From the NCBI GenBank assembly GCA_020723325.1, contig DYJD01000017.1, positions 1-64,000 on the forward strand: a stretch of DNA of 64,000 nucleotides, given 5' to 3'. Both the position numbers and the translations under genes were made by a program. Shown in pieces: positions 48,738 to 57,649 of the stretch (position 1 is the first letter of the stretch; each line of letters starts with the position of its first letter). The notes under the pieces are model-generated. The model was given only the letters and a program-made list of their open reading frames with translations. It ran no database searches and was not told the DNA's origin. This stretch comes from Desulfosudis oleivorans (GTDB lineage: Bacteria > Desulfobacterota > Desulfobacteria > Desulfobacterales > SURF-7).

Positions 48738-50152
48738 TTCAACAGATTTCACAATTATTGCCCGAATTGTGGCAGATAGCGGTGGTTTTGGTCCTTTTTC
48801 TGGAAACCATTGGCAAACCCGCGAATGATGCTGCCAAACCCAAATGGTTGCCCCTGGCTGCCGCGGCCGGCATCTTTGTCGCCGTCTTCAGCCTGAAGGC
48901 CGACGGCCTGCTTTTTTTCAAAGCGTATCAAGTGGATTCCCTGTCCCAGTTTTTCAAACTGGCTGTGCTGGTGGGTTTTTTCATTGTGGTGCTTAATGCC
49001 GACCCCCTGCCGACGGTGGAATCGGAAAAACGCTCCGATTATTTCCTGTTCTTGGCTTTAAGCGCCCTGGGTCTCATGTTTCTTGCCAGCACCGTGGAAC
49101 TTATCGCCGTGTACATGGCCCTTGAAATATCATCCTACAGCCTGTATGCCTTGATTCCCCTGCGCGGTAAAGACCAGCGGGCCGCTGAGGCCGGGATCAA
49201 ATATGTGCTCTTCGGTGCCGCGGCCACAGCCGTGTCCCTGTACGGCTTGTCTTACATTCTGGCCACCCAGCACAGCACCTATCTGGAAGTTCTGGCAGCC
49301 GCTGATTGGACCTGGACCCATTCGCCCCTGGCCGTCATCGGTCTGACCCTTTTCCTGGCCGGTTTCTTTTACAAACTGGCCTTGTTCCCCTTTCACTTTT
49401 GGTGCCCGGATGTGTATGACGGCACAGGCAACGAAACCGCCGCTTACGTGGCCACCCTGCCCAAACTGGGGGCTGTGGTAATCATGATTCGGCTGGTGGC
49501 CATGCTCAAGCCTGAAAACGGGATCATCACCATCATCGCTGTCCTGGGCGCCTGCTCCATGACCTTCGGCAACCTTTCCGCTCTCATTCAAAAGGACCTC
49601 AAGCGCATGCTGGGTTTTTCCAGCGTATCCCATGCCGGCTATATCATGGTGGGTCTCTCCGCCGTGTCTGCCAAGGGCCTGGCCGCCGCTGGCTATTACA
49701 GCCTGGTCTATGTGCTGATGAACCTGGCCTGTTTCTGGGTCATCTGCCGCCTGGCCACCGACGGCCGCAACATCACTTTGGATGACCTGAACGGCCTGTA
49801 CAAACGCGCGCCCGGCTTGGCATTCATCATGGCCGTGGGCGCCTTTGCCCTGGTGGGCCTGCCCCCCACCGCCGGCTTCATGGGCAAGTTCTTCCTCTTG
49901 ACCTCGGCCTGGAACCGCGGCCACGACTGGCTGGTGATCATCGCCTGCCTGAACACCGCCATTTCCATTTACTACTATCTGAATATCGTGCGCCACGCTT
50001 ATACTGCCGAAGCCGAAGAACCCCTGCCCGCCCCCAAACCCGGCAGCGCCCTCTGGGGCGGAGTTCTGGCCACCCTGCTGCTGATCCTGGGCGCCTTTCC
50101 CGGGCCGGTATTCCACTATGCCGAGGTGGCCGGGAAATTGCTCATACCCTGA
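48734..50152 (+). CDS. nuoN: NADH-quinone oxidoreductase subunit N
   Basis: The 472-residue product starts at GTG overlapping the nuoM stop. TM5 Glu in MALEISSYSL, TM7 Lys in FFYKLALFPFHFWCPDV, TM8 Lys in LPKLGAV and TM12 Lys in GFMGKFFLL are present. It is the last gene of the operon, and the stop is followed by an intrinsic terminator. Confidence 0.95.
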   Translation: MIQQISQLLPELWQIAVVLVLFLETIGKPANDAAKPKWLPLAAAAGIFVAVFSLKADGLLFFKAYQVDSLSQFFKLAVLVGFFIVVLNADPLPTVESEKRSDYFLFLALSALGLMFLASTVELIAVYMALEISSYSLYALIPLRGKDQRAAEAGIKYVLFGAAATAVSLYGLSYILATQHSTYLEVLAAADWTWTHSPLAVIGLTLFLAGFFYKLALFPFHFWCPDVYDGTGNETAAYVATLPKLGAVVIMIRLVAMLKPENGIITIIAVLGACSMTFGNLSALIQKDLKRMLGFSSVSHAGYIMVGLSAVSAKGLAAAGYYSLVYVLMNLACFWVICRLATDGRNITLDDLNGLYKRAPGLAFIMAVGAFALVGLPPTAGFMGKFFLLTSAWNRGHDWLVIIACLNTAISIYYYLNIVRHAYTAEAEEPLPAPKPGSALWGGVLATLLLILGAFPGPVFHYAEVAGKLLIP

Positions 50153-50180
50153 GTTTTACTAGAATAATTTCGAGTTCATG

Positions 50181-50210
50181 AAAAGCCATGGCCGTTACCA
50201 TGGCTTTTTA
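50181..50210 (+). terminator. Intrinsic terminator of the complex I operon
   Basis: AAAAGCCATGG-CCGTTA-CCATGGCTTTT forms an 11-bp stem followed by TTTTT, 28 bases after the nuoN stop. Confidence 0.8.
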
Positions 50211-50225
50211 ATTTCGTTGGGAACT

Positions 50226-50337
50226 AGAAACATTTTTTTCACCACGAAAGACACGAAGAAAAATTACCCTTTGCCGGCGCAGCCGGGAAAACTTCGTGTC
50301 CTTCGTGTACTTCCGCGCAGCGGGTAGTAGAAAAGCG
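50226..50337 (-). repeat. Dispersed repeat (CACGAAGGACACGAAG type), copy 2
   Basis: Inverted copy of 2816-2943, with a 33-base identical core. It fills part of the gene-poor gap between nuoN and the solute-binding gene (50153-50762). Confidence 0.8.
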
Positions 50338-50407
50338 GTATAGAGAAAATGAGGGATGAGGAATACATTAAAATATTGAGTACGTTAATAGCTTTTTAAC
50401 GCAAGAT

Positions 50408-50635
50408 TCAGGGTATATAAAATAAAACCAAGTCCCTGACTATCCCGGAAATCATAAACGATCTGAAAATTGACTTTTCTTCCGTATTTATTGTCCATTG
50501 CAAAAACTCACGTCCATTTTGCAAGCCAAAATGATTTAAAAATCTTAAATATCGGGGGGAGTTGATTTGCCAGCCATCCGGAATAAACGCAAGGGTTGGA
50601 TAATCTGCATGTTCTTTCAAGGGGTGAACCGCCAA
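50408..50635 (-). CDS. Short hypothetical ORF, possible gene remnant
   Basis: A 75-residue frame (MAVHPLKEHADYPTL) with no recognised family and no clear ribosome site. It is the only candidate gene in the 610-base gap apart from the terminator and repeat. Composition (NSPRYLRFLNHFGLQNG) looks protein-like, so it may be the remains of a gene rather than a functional one. Confidence 0.3.
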   Translation of the reverse strand: MAVHPLKEHADYPTLAFIPDGWQINSPRYLRFLNHFGLQNGREFLQWTINTEEKSIFRSFMISGIVRDLVLFYIP

Positions 50636-50762
50636 GTCAAGGTAACCGGATTCCTGGGCAACCCCATGCTAATATTCTCTTCCATATTGACAGAAATGAG
50701 GTATATTCATAGAAGATGTCAGCACTAACGATGATCAAAATTGAATACTGATTTGATAAAAT

Positions 50763-51506
50763 ATGAATCGCACCATTTTTATATTGTTCGTTTTAATTGC
50801 AGGCAGCCTGGATTCCGGAATCTGCTTGCCTGAAGAAATCCGGACCATTGCCGTCCAAACCGAAGAATGGAAGGATTGCACGGAAAAAAAAGGCAGCGGC
50901 CTATATTTTGATCTGATCCGGGAGATTTATGAGCCGCTGGGAATCCGAATGAAATACGAGATCGTGCCGTATAAGCGATCCATTGCCTCCGTTACCCACA
51001 GTAAGGTGGACATGGCGGTGGGGGCCTATCCTTCCGAAGTCAAGGATGTGATCTATCCCAAATGGCATTTTTTTGTGGATGATGTCAGTGTCGTGTTTAT
51101 GAAAAAAAATCACGCCGGCTGGCATGGCGAAGAAAGCTTGAGAGACAAACGTCTGGGATGGCTGCTGGGCTATTCCTACAATAAATATATCAAAGTGCCG
51201 CTGAAATCCGTTTTTGAAACCTCCAAGCAAAAAACCGCTTTTGACATGCTGACAAATGATCGTTTGGATTATTTTGTGGGTCCGGCGATCATGATCGAAC
51301 CGGAACTGGATCGCAATCGTTTTGAAATGAAATTTTTAAAATGGATCAAAATGTACACCGTTTTTCAGAATTCCACCCGGGGCGCTCTGCTGTCCAAGAT
51401 ATGGGATAGCCGTTTTGAAAAATTATTCAAGGCCGGCAGAATCAAGGAGCTTTTTACAAGATACGACATGATGAAATACTACCAATATGAAGATGCAACG
51501 CCATGA
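50763..51506 (+). CDS. Periplasmic solute-binding-like protein (SBP_bac_3 type)
   Basis: The 247-residue product has a signal peptide (about 1-20) and a short SBP_bac_3 fold: GSGLYFDLIREIYEPLGI, IVPYKRSIASV, VDMAVGAYPSEV and NDRLDYFVGP. Family members bind small molecules. The predicted mature protein has no partner permease nearby; instead its stop overlaps the start of an ABC-F ATPase gene by four bases, an odd partner. Confidence 0.75.
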   Translation: MNRTIFILFVLIAGSLDSGICLPEEIRTIAVQTEEWKDCTEKKGSGLYFDLIREIYEPLGIRMKYEIVPYKRSIASVTHSKVDMAVGAYPSEVKDVIYPKWHFFVDDVSVVFMKKNHAGWHGEESLRDKRLGWLLGYSYNKYIKVPLKSVFETSKQKTAFDMLTNDRLDYFVGPAIMIEPELDRNRFEMKFLKWIKMYTVFQNSTRGALLSKIWDSRFEKLFKAGRIKELFTRYDMMKYYQYEDATP

Positions 51507-53122
51507 TTCATCTTACCAATATCAGCAAGCAACATGGCACCCAAATCCTATTTCGTAGTGCCAGCCTACAAATCCTTCCCGGAACAAGAACCGGCCTGGT
51601 GGGCCCTAACGGTGCCGGTAAAACCACGGTCTTTCGCCTGATTAACGGTGAAGAAAATGCTGATGAAGGCGAAATCACCTGTGCTGCTAAAACCAGGATC
51701 GGCTATTTTTCCCAGAATGTTGGTGAAATGGTAGGTCGATCCGCCCTTGGGGAGGTGATGTCGGCTGTCAAAGACCTTGTCGACCTGGGAGAGCAAATCC
51801 GGGACATGGAAGCTGCCATGGCAAGTCCCATGTCCGATGAGGCCATGGCCGCGCTGCTTGCGCGCTATGGCGATGCGGTGGAGCGTTTTGAACACGGCGG
51901 CGGCTATGATCTGGAATCCAGGGCCCAGGCCGTTTTGACCGGTCTGGGCATTCCACCTGCAGATCATGACCGGCCGGTGGAGTCCTTCAGCGGCGGCTGG
52001 AAGATGCGCATTGCCCTGGCTAAAATCCTTACCCAAAATCCGGATGTCTTATTACTGGACGAACCCACCAACCATTTGGATATGGAATCCATATTATGGA
52101 TCGAAGATTGGCTTGCCGAAGAATTTAAAGGCGCTCTGCTCATGACCTGCCATGATCATGATTTCATGAACCGGATTGTTTCCCGTATAATTGAGGTCAG
52201 CAACCAGACCTTCACCACCTATAGCGGCAATTACGATTTCTATTTGCGGGAACGGGAAATCCGCAGGGAGCAACTGCTGGCCAGCTATCGCCGGCAGCAG
52301 GAAATGCTGGCCAAGGAAGAGGAATTCATTGCCCGTTTCGCGGCCAGAGCCTCCCATGCCTCCCAGGTCCAGTCCAGGATAAAAAAACTTGAAAAAATCG
52401 AACGTATCGTGGTGCCGCCTGAACAGCGCACCATCCGCTTTGCCTTTCCGGACCCGCCGCGCTCCGGCGAAGACGTAATCCTGCTGAAGGCGCTTGCCAA
52501 AACCTGGCACCTGTCCGACGGGGCTGTAAAATCCGTATTCGGGGGAGTCTCCGGCATGATACGGCGCCGGGAAAAAATCGCCGTGGTGGGGGTCAACGGC
52601 GCCGGCAAATCCACTTTTCTCAAGGTTCTCTCAGGCCAGACCGAACCGTCCGGCGGTGAGGTGGTGATGGGGGCCAATGTGCAGGTGGGTTATTTCAGTC
52701 AGCTTTCCATGGATATCCTAGATCCGGGAAAGACTGTCTTTGACACTCTTCAGGATGCCATGCCCCACGCCAATATCGGTGTGGTCCGCAATCTGTGCGC
52801 TGCTTTTCTATTCCAGGGAGATGACGTTTACAAACGCATCGACAAACTCTCCGGCGGCGAAAAAAGCCGCGTGGTCCTGGCCATGCTTCTGACCCAGCCG
52901 GTGAATCTTCTGATCCTGGATGAGCCCACCAACCATCTGGACATCCAGTCCCGGGAAATTCTGCTGGAAGCCTTGCAGGATTTCGCCGGGACCTTGATTC
53001 TCGTGAGTCATGACCGGCATTTTCTGCGTTCCCTGGTGAACCGGGTTTTTGAAATCGATCATGGCCAAATGCTGATTTATGAAGGCGGCTATGATTATTA
53101 TTTGAGTAAAACCAGCCAATAG
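51503..53122 (+). CDS. ABC-F family ATPase (ribosome-associated type)
   Basis: The 539-residue product has two nucleotide-binding domains: Walker A GPNGAGKTTV and GVNGAGKSTF, signatures SFSGGWKMR and LSGGEKSR, and two LDEPTNHLD boxes, separated by a charged P-site tRNA-interacting linker (FYLREREIRREQLL ... YRRQQEML). No membrane segments are present. ABC-F proteins act on stalled ribosomes and can give antibiotic tolerance. Overlap with the upstream solute-binding gene implies cotranslation. Confidence 0.92.
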   Translation: MIHLTNISKQHGTQILFRSASLQILPGTRTGLVGPNGAGKTTVFRLINGEENADEGEITCAAKTRIGYFSQNVGEMVGRSALGEVMSAVKDLVDLGEQIRDMEAAMASPMSDEAMAALLARYGDAVERFEHGGGYDLESRAQAVLTGLGIPPADHDRPVESFSGGWKMRIALAKILTQNPDVLLLDEPTNHLDMESILWIEDWLAEEFKGALLMTCHDHDFMNRIVSRIIEVSNQTFTTYSGNYDFYLREREIRREQLLASYRRQQEMLAKEEEFIARFAARASHASQVQSRIKKLEKIERIVVPPEQRTIRFAFPDPPRSGEDVILLKALAKTWHLSDGAVKSVFGGVSGMIRRREKIAVVGVNGAGKSTFLKVLSGQTEPSGGEVVMGANVQVGYFSQLSMDILDPGKTVFDTLQDAMPHANIGVVRNLCAAFLFQGDDVYKRIDKLSGGEKSRVVLAMLLTQPVNLLILDEPTNHLDIQSREILLEALQDFAGTLILVSHDRHFLRSLVNRVFEIDHGQMLIYEGGYDYYLSKTSQ

Positions 53123-53224
53123 CGATAAAAAATATAAAACAGCAAGATTGTACAATACTTGATTCTCAGACTTGATTATTCTCCATTCTGAAAGCAAAAA
53201 ATAAATTGCAAAGGAGAATTTTCA

Positions 53225-53617
53225 ATGTCTTCAACAGAAATAGCAACAATCATTGCCCATGGATGCGTCCATTATACAGACCACACCGAAAACCTCGCGA
53301 CGATGGAATGGGTGCCGCATCCCGCCTACAAAGGGGTTTGCCTGAAACACATCATCAAAGGCAAGGAGACAAATGGTCTTTTCAGTTCGCATCTGGTCAA
53401 AATCGACCCCAACTGCCGTTTGGAAACCCATTACCATGAGCATCAATTGGAGCTTCATGAGATCATCCAAGGCCGTGGCTCCTTTCACCTATTGGATCAA
53501 CAGCACGAGTATCAGGCAGGGAAAATGGCGATTATCCCCATGGGAACACGTCACATGGTCCAGGCCGGTGCTACTGGTCTGGTGCTTATGGCCAAATTTT
53601 TTCCGGCTCTGCTATAA
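53225..53617 (+). CDS. Cupin-domain protein
   Basis: The 130-residue product is a single cupin with metal ligands in THYHEHQLELHE (two His and a Glu) and RHMVQ (third His) around GRGSFHLLD and IPMGTRH. Small stand-alone cupins of this type are sugar or small-ligand binding or isomerase-like. AGGAGAATTTTC precedes the ATG. The AraC-type regulator gene follows after 29 bases, so it may be regulated by or sense the same compound. Confidence 0.8.
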   Translation: MSSTEIATIIAHGCVHYTDHTENLATMEWVPHPAYKGVCLKHIIKGKETNGLFSSHLVKIDPNCRLETHYHEHQLELHEIIQGRGSFHLLDQQHEYQAGKMAIIPMGTRHMVQAGATGLVLMAKFFPALL

Positions 53618-53646
53618 TACCCCGTGGATTGAAAAGGAATGAGGGA

Positions 53647-54510
53647 ATGAAGCGTCGAGACGAAAGCATACATTCCTTCCATCCCCTTTACATGCCAGGA
53701 TTGGAAGTCATAGAGGGACGAAATATCCACAATGAATTCCGCCGTCACCTTCATCAGACCTATATCATCGGCATGGTCACCCAAGGTCGACGCAGGATTA
53801 CTCAAATGCAAAACACAGTCACTGTAGTGGAGAGGGAAATCTTTATCCTAAATCCAGGTCAAGTGCATTCCTGCGGGTCTGATAATCCCTTGGGACATTC
53901 CTATAAGATTATCAGCGTCTCTGCCCAGGCCATGCAGACCATCGCCTCCCAGCTTTCCGAAAAACAGGAAAATGCGCCCAATTTCAAAAATATCCGGTAC
54001 AATGACAAAGAATTGGTTCTTATGTTCGAGAGTCTATTGAAGACCCTGGAAGCACCGGAATCGGATATGCAATGTGAAACCGAAGTGATCGCCTTTCTCG
54101 CCCATTTACTGCTCCATTTTTCCGAATTCCCGCCGTCTGTCCAGTGCATGGAAAAAACAAGAGCGTCAGTGGAAAAGGTTTGCCGCTATATTAAGCAAAA
54201 TTATGGAAAAAATCTGGCACTCAAAGATCTCGCCGAGGTCGCCTGCTTGAGTCCGTTTCATTTTCAACGGGAGTTTACGCGCCACATGGGAATCACCCCC
54301 CATGAGTATTTGCAGGATTTTCGAATCTCCCAGGCCAAAAAGAGACTGTTGCAATCTGAAAATCTTGCGGATATAGCAATCCAATCAGGCTTTGCGGATC
54401 AAAGCCATTTTTCTCGAACCTTCAAAAAAACCGTTGGAATATCACCGGGGCGATACTACCTTCTCAATAGAGACGGGAAGAAGAGGTCTATCCATGGCCC
54501 ACATAAATAA
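53647..54510 (+). CDS. AraC-family regulator with an N-terminal cupin
   Basis: The ATG at 53647 behind GGAATGAGGG gives 287 residues; an upstream TTG reading is less likely. The N-terminal AraC_binding cupin (about 25-165) has FILNPGQVHSCGS, and the C-terminal HTH_18 (about 190-280) has LALKDLAEVACLSPFHFQRE and IAIQSGFADQSHFSRTFKK, the two helix-turn-helix units. It overlaps the following Fe-S gene by 17 bases. Ligand unknown. Confidence 0.9.
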   Translation: MKRRDESIHSFHPLYMPGLEVIEGRNIHNEFRRHLHQTYIIGMVTQGRRRITQMQNTVTVVEREIFILNPGQVHSCGSDNPLGHSYKIISVSAQAMQTIASQLSEKQENAPNFKNIRYNDKELVLMFESLLKTLEAPESDMQCETEVIAFLAHLLLHFSEFPPSVQCMEKTRASVEKVCRYIKQNYGKNLALKDLAEVACLSPFHFQREFTRHMGITPHEYLQDFRISQAKKRLLQSENLADIAIQSGFADQSHFSRTFKKTVGISPGRYYLLNRDGKKRSIHGPHK

Positions 54511-55783
54511 ATCCGGAGCCTATCACTCCCTGGTGGCCCGGCTCAACCGTTCCCCCCAGGGAGCCCCGCCGTCGGAGCTTCTGTATAACATTTTACAAAT
54601 GCTCTATAGTGAAGAAGATGCCCGATATGCGGCCCTGCTGCCCATCCGGCCCTTTTCATTGAAAAGAGCAGCCAGGCTCTGGCTGTTGTCTGAAAAAAAA
54701 GCCCAAGGGATTTTAAACAGCCTGGCCGGCCGCGGTTTATTGCTGGACATTGAAATCAACGGCCGGCCGCTCTACCTGATGCCGCCCCCCATGGCCGGCT
54801 TTTTTGAATTCTCCATGATGCGGGTGAGAAACGACCTGGATCAAAAAAAACTGGCAGAACTCCTCTATCAGTATCTTAACGTAGAGGAGGATTTTGTAAA
54901 GGCCCTGTTTACCCAAGGCGTGACCCGTCTCGGACGTATTTTTGTGCACGAGCCGGCCTTGCCGGAGGACCACGGTTTGCATGTTCTGGATTATGAAAGA
55001 AGCTCGCATATCATCAGAACCGCCGGTCACATCTGTGTCAGTCTGTGTTATTGCCGCCATAAAATGCAGCATTTGCATCGGGCCTGCAATGCCCCCCTGA
55101 ATATCTGCATGACCCTCAACCAGACCGGCGCGTCCTTGATCAAACACGGCATCGGCCGGAAAGTTGATGCTGCCGAAGCCTTGGATTTGCTGCAACAAGC
55201 CCATGCATTCAATCTAGTCCAATTCGGTGAAAATGTCCGCGAGCAGGTGAATTTTATTTGCCATTGCTGCGGCTGCTGTTGCGAAGCCCTGCTGGCTGCC
55301 AAACGTTTTGGGCATAGCCGGCCGGTGCATACCACCCGTTTTCTGCCGCAAATACATCTGGACAAATGCACCGGCTGTGGGAAATGCGCAATTGCCTGTC
55401 CGATTCAAGTCATTGAATTGATCCGGCCGGATAATGGAAACAGAAAAAAAAAACAGGCCCGGGTCCAGGAAGATCTTTGTTTGGGATGCGGAATCTGCGT
55501 GCGAAACTGCGGTGAAAAGGCATTACGGCTAAAGGAACGCCGGCAGCGGGTCATCCCTTCCCTGAACAGCGCCCATAATGTTGTCCGCATGGCGGTGGAG
55601 CGCGGCAAACTGCAGAATTTCATTTTCGACAGCCAGGCCCTCTTTCATCATCGCGCCATGGCCGTCATTCTGGGAGTTCTGCTCAAACTGCCGCCGTTGC
55701 AACAGGCCCTGGCCAAGCAGCAGATCAATTCGCGTTATCTTGAGTATATTATTTCAAAAACCGGGATGACGGAAAGGGGCTGA
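54494..55783 (+). CDS. 4Fe-4S dicluster protein with extra cysteine motifs
   Basis: The ATG at 54494 (site AGAGG) gives 429 residues. The N-terminal 110 residues resemble a winged-helix domain (SLKRAARLWLLSEKKAQGIL). The middle has CVSLCYCRHKMQH, CNAPLNIC and then CHCCGCCCEALLAA, and a C-terminal ferredoxin domain holds CTGCGKCAIACP and CLGCGICVRNCG. The organisation resembles large ferredoxin-like oxidoreductase subunits of anaerobes. The CHCCGCCC run has six Cys in eight residues. Role unknown; it is cotranscribed with the AraC regulator. Confidence 0.82.
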   Translation: MAHINKSGAYHSLVARLNRSPQGAPPSELLYNILQMLYSEEDARYAALLPIRPFSLKRAARLWLLSEKKAQGILNSLAGRGLLLDIEINGRPLYLMPPPMAGFFEFSMMRVRNDLDQKKLAELLYQYLNVEEDFVKALFTQGVTRLGRIFVHEPALPEDHGLHVLDYERSSHIIRTAGHICVSLCYCRHKMQHLHRACNAPLNICMTLNQTGASLIKHGIGRKVDAAEALDLLQQAHAFNLVQFGENVREQVNFICHCCGCCCEALLAAKRFGHSRPVHTTRFLPQIHLDKCTGCGKCAIACPIQVIELIRPDNGNRKKKQARVQEDLCLGCGICVRNCGEKALRLKERRQRVIPSLNSAHNVVRMAVERGKLQNFIFDSQALFHHRAMAVILGVLLKLPPLQQALAKQQINSRYLEYIISKTGMTERG

Positions 55784-55841
55784 GGTGCGAGTACGAGTAG
55801 GGTTTGAATGATACCCTATAAAAAAAATAGGCAGAATACCA

Positions 55842-55868
55842 CAATTCATAATTCCTAATTCCTAATTG
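55842..55868. repeat. AATTCATAATTCCTAATTCC repeat at the DedA gene end
   Basis: AT-rich unit like 16726-16759. The TAG stop of the minus-strand DedA gene (55862-55864) lies in it, so the last residues KNN are next to repeat sequence. Confidence 0.65.
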
Positions 55869-56497
55869 TTTTTAGCCCGCTCTGCCCGTTTTCTGAAATA
55901 ATAGCGCAAAAAAAGAAACGATACCCAGCTTAGAATGAGCAATACGATAATGGTCTGGGAATTTTTTACAATCCGGATGACCTTATGGATGTATTCTCCC
56001 CAATACCAGGCTGAGTATACCCAAACCGGAACGCTGATGAGGGCTGCCAGACCGTCATACACCAGAAACAAGCGGAATTCCACTCCAAGAGAGCCGCCGG
56101 TAAAAAAGATGGGCGATCGCAGTCCGGGCAAAAACCGGGCAATAAAAAAAATCTTATTGCCGTATTTGCGCAAATAATTGCCGGCGGCATCGGCTTTTTT
56201 CTCCGTGATGATCCGCTTAAAGAATTTGGACTTCAACAAACGGTTGCCGAAATGGGCACCCAGCATAAACATGGATATGTCGCCGATGAGAACCCCACCC
56301 ATGCCAATCAGGGTCATGACATGGACATTCAACAAGCCCTCATAAGCTAAATACCCGCCGGTGATCAAGGCAATGTCTTCCGGAATGGGAATGCCGAAGC
56401 CGCATAAAAGCAGAATGCCGAAAAGAAGCAGGTAAACGGAGATCGGGTTCAGGGTTAGTAGAAAGGCAACGCCGCTGTTGAATTTATCGGAAGTCAT
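55862..56497 (-). CDS. DedA-family membrane protein
   Basis: The 211-residue product has the DedA signatures FGIPIPEDIALITGG and RFLPGLRSPIFFTGG in a multi-helix protein with a basic C-terminus. It is a second DedA homologue in the window (33713-34378), with low visible similarity between them. It is probably a lipid-carrier or small-molecule transporter needed for envelope homeostasis. Its stop codon lies in a dispersed repeat. Confidence 0.92.
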   Translation of the reverse strand: MTSDKFNSGVAFLLTLNPISVYLLLFGILLLCGFGIPIPEDIALITGGYLAYEGLLNVHVMTLIGMGGVLIGDISMFMLGAHFGNRLLKSKFFKRIITEKKADAAGNYLRKYGNKIFFIARFLPGLRSPIFFTGGSLGVEFRLFLVYDGLAALISVPVWVYSAWYWGEYIHKVIRIVKNSQTIIVLLILSWVSFLFLRYYFRKRAERAKNN

Positions 56498-56537
56498 ATG
56501 AAATTATAAAACACCATTATTCCAGGTCGTTTGTTTT

Positions 56538-57614
56538 TCATGGTTCCAAAATTCCAGTGAGATGAATAACGGTTTCAAAGCCATAGCCCAACAAAGCCGT
56601 GATCGGCAAGGTCAATACCCAGGCCCAGAGAATACGCTGGACAATTCCCCATTTGACGGCGCTGAAACGCTTGGTGGCCCCTACTCCCATGATGGAAGTG
56701 GAAATGATATGCGTGGTGGAAAGCGGAATGCCGAAATGGGAAGCAATCTGAATCACCGTGGCAGCGGTTGTCTCGGCGGCAAAACCATGGATGGGCTGCA
56801 ACCGCACCATCTTATGTCCCAGGGTCTTGATGATGCGCCAACCGCCGGCAGCGGTTCCCACTGCCATGGTCAAGGCACAAAGGATTTTCACCCATAAATG
56901 AATCTCAAACTGATCGTTACGCAAAAAATGGAGCCAATGCGGCAAGGAGTCGAACAGCCGGCCCTGGGTGGCGGTAAACAAGGTCAGGGCCATGATTCCC
57001 ATGGTTTTTTGGGCATCGTTGGTGCCGTGGCTGATCCCCATGAGGGCGGCGCTCAGCAGTTGGAGCTTGTTGAAAAAGGTATTCACAAGACGCGGATTGG
57101 CTTTGCGTAAAACCAGAATCAAAAAACCCATCAATAAAAAACCGGCGATGGCGCCCAAAACCGGCGAAATCACCATGGGCAGGATGACTTTCGGCAACAG
57201 CCCTTCGAACTTATGGGTTTGCGGATTAACTACCGACCATTTGATCACGGACCAGTTGTTGTGGGCTGCGGAAAGTGTTGAACCGCACAATCCGCCGATC
57301 AGGGCATGACTGGAACTGGAAGGCAAACCAAAATACCAGGTGAAAATCCCCCAGATTACAGCTCCGATCAATGCACATAAAATCGAGTTCAAGGTGACGA
57401 ATTGGGGGTCCAGCAGGCCCTTTCCGATGGTGGTGGCCACGGCAGTGCCCCAAAGCGCACCAAGCAGGTTGCAGATTGCTGCCAGCAAGACGGCCTGGCG
57501 CGGCATCAGCACTTTGGTGGAAACCACTGTGGCGATGGAATTGGCAGTATCGTGAAATCCGTTGATGTACTCGAATATCAGGGCGGTTATCATTACACAG
57601 AAGACCAGGGTCAC
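56538..57614 (-). CDS. Inorganic phosphate transporter, Pit family
   Basis: The 358-residue product has the Pit signature GFHDTANSIATVVSTKVL, the repeat ISHGTNDAQKTMGIM and about ten hydrophobic segments, and moves phosphate with a cation. The DUF47 gene is just upstream in the same direction with a 35-base gap, the usual regulator arrangement. No Pho box was seen. Confidence 0.95.
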   Translation of the reverse strand: MTLVFCVMITALIFEYINGFHDTANSIATVVSTKVLMPRQAVLLAAICNLLGALWGTAVATTIGKGLLDPQFVTLNSILCALIGAVIWGIFTWYFGLPSSSSHALIGGLCGSTLSAAHNNWSVIKWSVVNPQTHKFEGLLPKVILPMVISPVLGAIAGFLLMGFLILVLRKANPRLVNTFFNKLQLLSAALMGISHGTNDAQKTMGIMALTLFTATQGRLFDSLPHWLHFLRNDQFEIHLWVKILCALTMAVGTAAGGWRIIKTLGHKMVRLQPIHGFAAETTAATVIQIASHFGIPLSTTHIISTSIMGVGATKRFSAVKWGIVQRILWAWVLTLPITALLGYGFETVIHLTGILEP

Positions 57615-57649
57615 GGTTTTTCCTTTTCGAATAGCGCTGGTTTTTTTGC

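Noticed and set aside
55800-55860. Terminator for DedA from TAGGGT...ACCCTA
   Set aside because: On the minus strand the T-run precedes the stem instead of following it.
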